Shown here piece by piece: positions 7,673-11,364 of a DNA stretch of 11,364 bases. Source of the stretch: Cephalothrix spiralis (Eukaryota > Nemertea > Palaeonemertea > Archinemertea > Cephalotrichidae); assembly GCA_032353305.1 (NCBI GenBank), contig JAUCNG010375372.1:1-11364 (forward strand). The letters run 5' to 3'. The translations under genes and the position numbers were made by a program. The notes under the pieces are model-generated. The model ran no database searches. It was not told the origin of the DNA and saw only the letters and a program-made list of their open reading frames with translations. Positions within the stretch are counted from its first letter, which is position 1. Each line of letters begins with the position of its first letter.

Positions 7673-7858
7673 CAAAAAAAATAATATTCTGATTTAAAAA
7701 TAAAACACCCAAAAATCACGTTAGACTAGCCTATGGAGACTTAAATATTTATGATGATGAATTTGAGTAAATAATCACAGATCCCTTAAGACTTTAAGCA
7801 TTCGGCCATTGTATGTATTTCAAAATGGCACCGATGCATAAATTATCTCAACACAGCA

Positions 7859-7897
7859 TGACGTCATTTGATCAGCAGTGTTTCTACCGGTCTGATT
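7859..7897 (-). repeat. R3 repeat fragment, minus copy, with TGACGTCA
   Basis: In reverse it reads AATCAGACCGGTAGAAA, then 13 other bases, then ATGACGTCAT. The + copy at 6474-6518 differs at a few positions and has a spacing longer by five. Similarity fades beyond these limits. Confidence 0.45.
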
Positions 7898-8189
7898 GTC
7901 CACATTTAGTCAAATTATCGTTTGGGCTACACTGTAGATAATTGAATTATTTTAGCCCAAGTATAATAATGATATCAATAATACATGTGTATGAATATTT
8001 TTATGCTTGTATATATTATATATATTACGCAGTATTGATATGTATATTTTGAATTTTAATATGTGTGATCTGAGTTGAAAATGTGCTACTCTTAGACTTC
8101 TTACTATAGTTTACATATTTCTATAACAAGTCGTACAATGTGCATGCTACCATCTCCCAACCAAAATTCCACAATTTTTATGTTGGCGC
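7898..8189. other. Intergenic stretch, nothing recognised
   Basis: AT-rich sequence with TATATA runs near 8010-8030. GGCGCGCGC at 8184-8192 is unusual in this composition and borders the tRNA-like head that follows. Confidence 0.5.
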
Positions 8190-8270
8190 GCGCTGCTTGG
8201 ATTTGATCCCGGGCTTTCTTGATTGTGAGACAAACTTAGGCACTACAAACTAAGCTACCGATCCCGGATA
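8190..8270 (-). mobile_element. tRNA-Val-like SINE head of a different family
   Basis: On the minus strand, A-box-like TAGCTTAGTTTG (8246-8257 reversed) is followed by an anticodon arm. Its loop CTCACAA (8223-8229 reversed) gives anticodon CAC (Val), and most stem pairs are present. The B box GGATCAAATCC lies at 8199-8209 reversed. The T-stem pairs poorly and the acceptor does not pair, so it is not a working tRNA gene. The body to its left does not match the main SINE family, which suggests a second tRNA-derived family or an old pseudogene. Confidence 0.55.
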
Positions 8271-8289
8271 CATTGTTGCCTCCTTCTAC

Positions 8290-8593
8290 TATATATATAT
8301 ATAGGGCGTCAGATGACTTCTCGAATAGATACAAGTGTCCGCTTGCTGAGCATTTACCTTTAGGCCTGTAGACCTATCCCGCACTCTAATCTATTTTTCT
8401 ATATACCAATTAGCAGTGTGGTTTACCCTGAAGGGAGGGACATCGTCCCACTTCACGTATTTTACCTGACAGAGCCACCCAAGAGGCTGTACGCGGAATT
8501 ACTTGGCCAAGGTTCTTCCCGATGGAAAGTTGTGTCGAGACTGGGTATCGATCCAGGGAACATTACGAACCCAGCGCTCTACCACTGAGGCGT
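8290..8593 (-). mobile_element. tRNA-derived SINE, near full-length (copy C)
   Basis: The B box GGATCGATACC (8544-8554 reversed) is intact. The anticodon-loop region TTCGTAA (8563-8569 reversed) would read CGU, again a Thr anticodon, and a D-arm-like GCCTCAGTGGTAGAGC follows at the head. The body includes the ATACCTGAC-type segment with ATTTTACCTGAC, which copy B lacks. The 3' end GACGCCC passes into a (TA)n tract at 8290-8303, then AGAAGG. A 60-codon frame on the minus strand at 8499-8681 is a by-product. Confidence 0.9.
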
Positions 8594-8674
8594 ACGACGC
8601 AATGTAGTCGGAGGTCATGAGTACAACACTATCGCATCGTGTTTGCTTGATCGTCATCAGCCCATCTAGGCAAT

Positions 8675-8785
8675 TCCTCACACTCTAATCTATACCGATA
8701 AGAGCCTGGTTTATCCCTTTAAAGGAGGGACAGCTGCAGCGTCTCACTCTACTTACTTGATGTGACCGAGCCATCTATGAAGCAA
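8675..8785 (-). mobile_element. SINE body fragment, degraded (copy C2)
   Basis: CACTCTAATCTATACCGATA, GGAGGGACAGC, TCTCACTCTACTTACT and GACCGAGCCA align with the middle of copies C and F. Neither the 3' end nor a tRNA head is present. It lies about 80 bp beyond the head of copy C, so the region is either a tandem pair with a decayed left part or an older copy interrupted by copy C. Confidence 0.7.
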
Positions 8786-8982
8786 AATCAGCCTAATATC
8801 TTGCCCAATGATATGCATACCTTTAAGTTTTTGCTCTCTTTATATCTTTTTTTGGTATTCTTAGTTTTCTGCTTGCCGATAGTTCACTGTTTTCCCACTG
8901 CACTACGAATAAGGAACATGATGTTTTATTTTTAAATGTTGAGCCATTAAACCTTGCTAAATGAATTGTTCTCTAACCTTCT

Positions 8983-9222
8983 TCTTCTATATAGGGCGTC
9001 AGATGACTGGCTCAAATAGACACAATTGTCCTCTTGCTGAGCATTTACCTTTAGGCCTGAAGACCTATCCCGCATTCTAAACCTGACCTAGCCACCCAGG
9101 AAGCTATGCGTTGAGGAACTTGCTTAAGGTTTCCCCCGATGGAAAGTGGTGTCGAGACTGGGTATCAATCCAGGGACCCCTGGATCACAGACCGAGCGCT
9201 CTGACCACTTCACCACCGAGGC
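8983..9222 (-). mobile_element. tRNA-derived SINE with internal deletion (copy D)
   Basis: This copy has the best head: A box TGGTGAAGTGG (9205-9215 reversed) is a perfect match to TRGYNNARNGG, and B box GGATTGATACC lies at 9161-9171 reversed. About 100 bp of body, from ATCTATTTTTCTATATACCG to before ACCTGACC, is missing at about 9080. The 3' end GACGCCC is followed by TATATAGAAGAAGAAGG. Because both head and tail are kept, the deletion is internal rather than a truncation. Confidence 0.92.
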
Positions 9223-9282
9223 ACAAAGCCATCTGCTCTTTTTAGATGAGCCAACCGAAATACTGCTCTATCTGCATGTACA

Positions 9283-9455
9283 CCGGGCGTGAGATGACTT
9301 CTCGAATAGACACTATGGCCCGCTTGCCGTGCATTTACCCGTTAAGCACGGCACTCCAATCTGTTTTTCTATATGGGCCCAGATAGACCTACCGATAATA
9401 GTCAGGCGACCCATGAAATTGGACCTCTGAGGACTGCAATTACCAACTGAGGCGG
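9283..9455 (-). mobile_element. SINE, shortened and diverged (copy E)
   Basis: GGGCGTGAGATGACTTCTCG (with one change in the usual GCGTCAG) and the next 90 bp follow the family. The middle is then lost. The right end, reversed, gives GCCTCAGTTGGTAATTGC, a D-arm-like sequence, but no B box is visible. Probably inactive. Confidence 0.75.
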
Positions 9456-10106
9456 AAATAGAACTAGGAAATAGAACCTACGCCCTAACAATTCTCAGAA
9501 AATTAAATCATTGACGTAGTTCGAACTTTTGAACTGAAGATCACTACCCTCTAGTACCCTTTGCAATGTACTACCCTGGACAAATCATTTGTCTTGTTTA
9601 AAGTCTGCATGTCACGACTAGTCTTATCATAATCATAAGATGATCTGCATTAATATCAAATTTCAGTGTTTGCGAGCACCATGGAAACCTGAAAATTAGG
9701 TCTGCATCGAGTTGACAGGACTCAATTTCAAAAAACATTTGATAAACAAAACATTCTTTGTTCTCCATTGAGACTCCGTAAAACTCTACGTTTTTTCAGG
9801 AACTTCAGCAAATGTAATAGCGAGAAAATTTTTTTGGCATCAGTATTTTCGATTTCACAATCAATACTCACAAGGCGTAACAATCTATTTTTTCGTTTGT
9901 TTGTGACCTGTTCCCTAGCAACCATGGCGTGTGCGTTGACATCGTCTGCATTTTTACATTTCCTGATATTCCAATTGGTACAAGGGCAAATGCAAATCCA
10001 CTGACACTGTATTTTAAGAAGATGCACTTTAATAAACAGCAAAATGTTACCCAGCGATGTTTTTGGTTAAATTAGCAGACTAAAGAAATACTAACGATCG
10101 GTGAAT
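9456..10106. other. Intergenic stretch, nothing recognised
   Basis: Overlapping open frames of 104 codons (minus, 9728-10042) and 78 codons (plus, 9768-10004) lie opposite each other. Neither has a recognisable domain or splice sites, and they are read as chance. No repeat was identified. Confidence 0.5.
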
Positions 10107-10415
10107 ATGGGCGTCAGATGACTTCTCGAATAGACACTTAACGGTCCGTTTGCCGAGCATTTACCCGCAATGTTTTTCTATATACTAATTAGAGTCGGAT
10201 TTTCTCCGAAGGGAGGGACAGCGTCCCACTCCACGTATTTAACCTGACCGAGCCACCCAAGAGGCGCTAAGGAACTTCACGATGGAAGGTAGGGTATGGT
10301 GCATCCAGCGGAGAATAAATTGATACCCGACCTCTTGTCCCTGTCATGACTTTAAATGTCGAACACATGACCTGTAGTTCAATTCGAATAACTGCACTCA
10401 CCAACTTCTGCCCTA
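10107..10415 (-). mobile_element. SINE with unusual or replaced head (copy F)
   Basis: The 3' end GGGCGTCAGATGACTTCTCG and the body, including GAAGGGAGGGACAGCGTCCC and ACCTGACCGAGCCACCCAAG, are well preserved. The usual head region is disturbed at GCTGGATGCACC. Beyond it, reversed, comes another tRNA-like stretch. It has D-arm GCAGAAGTTGGTGAGTGC, an arm AGTT/AACT around TTCGAAT, and GTGTTCGACATT as a weak B box. The head differs from the Thr-like one of copies B-D, so it may be a chimeric copy or a second element joined to the first. Confidence 0.8.
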
Positions 10416-10606
10416 CCTTGGGTAATTGTTTGTTATTTTTGAAATACTCTTTCCAGTCGCATTATTTTGAGCCGTATCGTTTAACCGCATTGTTGTTTCC
10501 ATAGAAACGTTAACCTTTTAGAGGCTAATAAGTTGAGGATGTCGTGGGGACAATTAAGGTTATCTGTTTTAAGACAGCATGCAGCTCATGCACTTAAAAG
10601 AATCAT
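10416..10606. other. Spacer before the foldback element
   Basis: A short hairpin lies at 10567-10599: TTTTAAG pairs with CTTAAAA, and inside it GCATG pairs with CATGC. GTTTCCATAGAAAC at 10495-10508 fits the loose RFX X-box pattern, but such matches are expected by chance. Confidence 0.45.
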
Positions 10607-10869
10607 GTGAGCGGTTTACAGACAAGATTGCTGCATTGCGAAAATTATGTTTCCATTTTTGATGCCATTTTAGAATGTTCCTATTGTCATTACCCATAAT
10701 GCAACGCAAAAACCTCGTTTTCGGTAATTTTGCCTCGTTTTGGCGCAAAAATAACCGAAACGAGGTAGTCGCGTCGCATTATGGGTAATGAAATGGAAAC
10801 ATTCGAAAATGGCATTAAAAATGGGAACAAAATTTTCGCAGTGCAGCCATGTTGTACTGTAAAAGCGCA
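10607..10869. mobile_element. Foldback (MITE-like) element, arms of about 120 bp
   Basis: The left arm (about 10607-10731) and right arm (about 10751-10869) are imperfect reverse complements around a spacer of about 20 bp. Matching blocks include GCGAAAATT, CCATTTTT, GCCATTTT, CATTACCCATAATGC and CCTCGTTT/CGGT. The spacer repeats part of the left arm (CCTCGTTTT). The outer parts, GAGCGGTTTACAG versus GCGCTTTTACAG, are more diverged. There is no transposase and I could not define a target-site duplication. Three short open frames across it arise from the symmetry. Such structures are typical of non-autonomous DNA transposons, an inference here. Confidence 0.82.
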
Positions 10870-11226
10870 CTATTGGCGGGAAAAATTGATTTTGGCGGGT
10901 AATCACGTTCGTGTTGTAAGCCATGCCAAAACTGATGACAAAGAGGACATCCTACCCCAGATACAAGTGCGGAACATTTAATATTATTTCCTGACATCCT
11001 GAAAGTTATAAAGTATAACCGGTACAATGTACGTTAGATTTTATCACAATTGTTCTATATTTTCAATACTCATTAATTCCAATGAAGTTTGTTATGATTT
11101 CGTTGCTATAGTGATATATTTCTGATTACTTTCTTATAACATGTATTAAGCACCATATTTCCGTCGTTCTGCTACTTGAAATGGTTATCATGCTTCACTT
11201 TTGTTAATTTTCCTATCAAGTGTTCT
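10870..11226. other. Intergenic stretch, nothing recognised
   Basis: GGCGGGAAAAATTG and TGGCGGGTAATC near 10875-10905 form a short imperfect direct repeat. The remainder is AT-rich with no gene, RNA or element signal. Confidence 0.5.
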
Positions 11227-11364
11227 TCTATATAGGGCGTCAGATGACTGGCTCAAATAGACACAATGGCCATTATCTTAGGCATTACCTTAGGCCTGTA
11301 GACCTAGCCCGCACTCTAATCTATTTTCTATATACCGATTAGCAGTGGGATTTTTACCCCAAAG
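11227..11364 (-). mobile_element. tRNA-derived SINE, cut by the window end (copy G)
   Basis: TTCTATATAGGGCGTCAG, then the usual TGGCTCAAATAGACACAATG, AGGCCTGTAGACCTA, CGCACTCTAATCTATTTT and TATACCGATTAGCAGTGGGA closely follow copy B. The A box, B box and head would lie past position 11364. The tail TATATAGAAGAA is retained. Confidence 0.9.

Larger units (their letters stand above)
6236..7858. other. Intergenic stretch, mostly unassigned
   Basis: No gene is recognised. Frames of 78 codons (7072-7308, minus) and 72 codons (7426-7644, plus) lack any domain. Recognisable items are the R3 fragment at 6474-6518, a (TA)n run at 7198-7211 and the C/G-run hairpins between 7507 and 7672. Confidence 0.55.

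Noticed and set aside
7649-7681. Rho-independent terminator (GC hairpin followed by an A run)
   Set aside because: The window is eukaryotic and the run on this strand is A, not T. No transcription unit ends here in either direction.
9728-10042. Opposed ORFs of 104 (minus) and 78 (plus) codons
   Set aside because: Both are featureless, overlap each other on opposite strands, and lack any splice or regulatory context.
9910-10508. RFX X-box sites GTTCCCTAGCAAC (9910-9922) and GTTTCCATAGAAAC (10495-10508)
   Set aside because: The X-box pattern is loose enough that more than ten chance matches are expected in 11 kb, and no gene start lies nearby.
8290-11364. CRISPR-like array from the recurring GGGCGTCAGATGAC motif
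   Set aside because: Spacing is irregular, from hundreds to thousands of bases. The motif is the shared 3' end of SINE copies, and the genome is eukaryotic.

Overview
The window is metazoan nuclear DNA, most likely from an invertebrate. It is AT-rich, carries one intron-containing gene with normal GT/AG splice sites, and is crowded with short interspersed elements that have tRNA-like heads. Nothing in it looks bacterial or viral: there are no operons, no long ORFs and no Shine-Dalgarno spacing. I cannot name the species.

Left third (1-3817). This holds the 3' end of a kelch-repeat gene on the + strand, probably of the BTB-kelch (KLHL) type. Three exons are visible at 632-772, 1737-1929 and 3498-3720. 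Spliced together they read in one frame through three complete kelch repeats and a final partial one, ending at TAA 3718-3720. The 5' part, with the BTB/BACK domains if present and the earlier repeats, lies before position 1. Intron boundaries fall close to repeat boundaries. The 3' UTR opens with four copies of a 16-bp tandem repeat, and the last copy runs into an AATAAA signal. Intron 1773-1736 (773-1736) is simple. The second intron (1930-3497) holds a tRNA-like fragment, one copy of a dispersed repeat (called R2 here) and a 550-bp inverted repeat.

Right two thirds (3818-11364). I find no convincing gene here. The region is dominated by one SINE family, with copies at 3970-4278, 4358-4411, 8290-8593, 8675-8785, 8983-9222, 9283-9455, 10107-10415 and 11227-11364. 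A ninth fragment lies at 141-195 in the opposite orientation. The head has Pol III A and B boxes and resembles tRNA-Thr. The body is about 200 bp. The 3' end is constant, GTCATCTGACGCCC, and in the best copies is followed by a TA/GAA-rich tail. Two copies keep only the 3' end, as expected from 5'-truncated reverse transcription. Other items are a separate tRNA-Val-like head at 8190-8270, two more R2 copies, a pair of inverted fragments sharing a TGACGTCA palindrome (R3), C/G-run hairpins near 7530-7672, and a 260-bp foldback element at 10607-10869.

No multi-gene system is present. The most interesting material is the SINE family and the two large inverted repeats. All similarity statements come from reading and hand alignment within the window; no database was searched.
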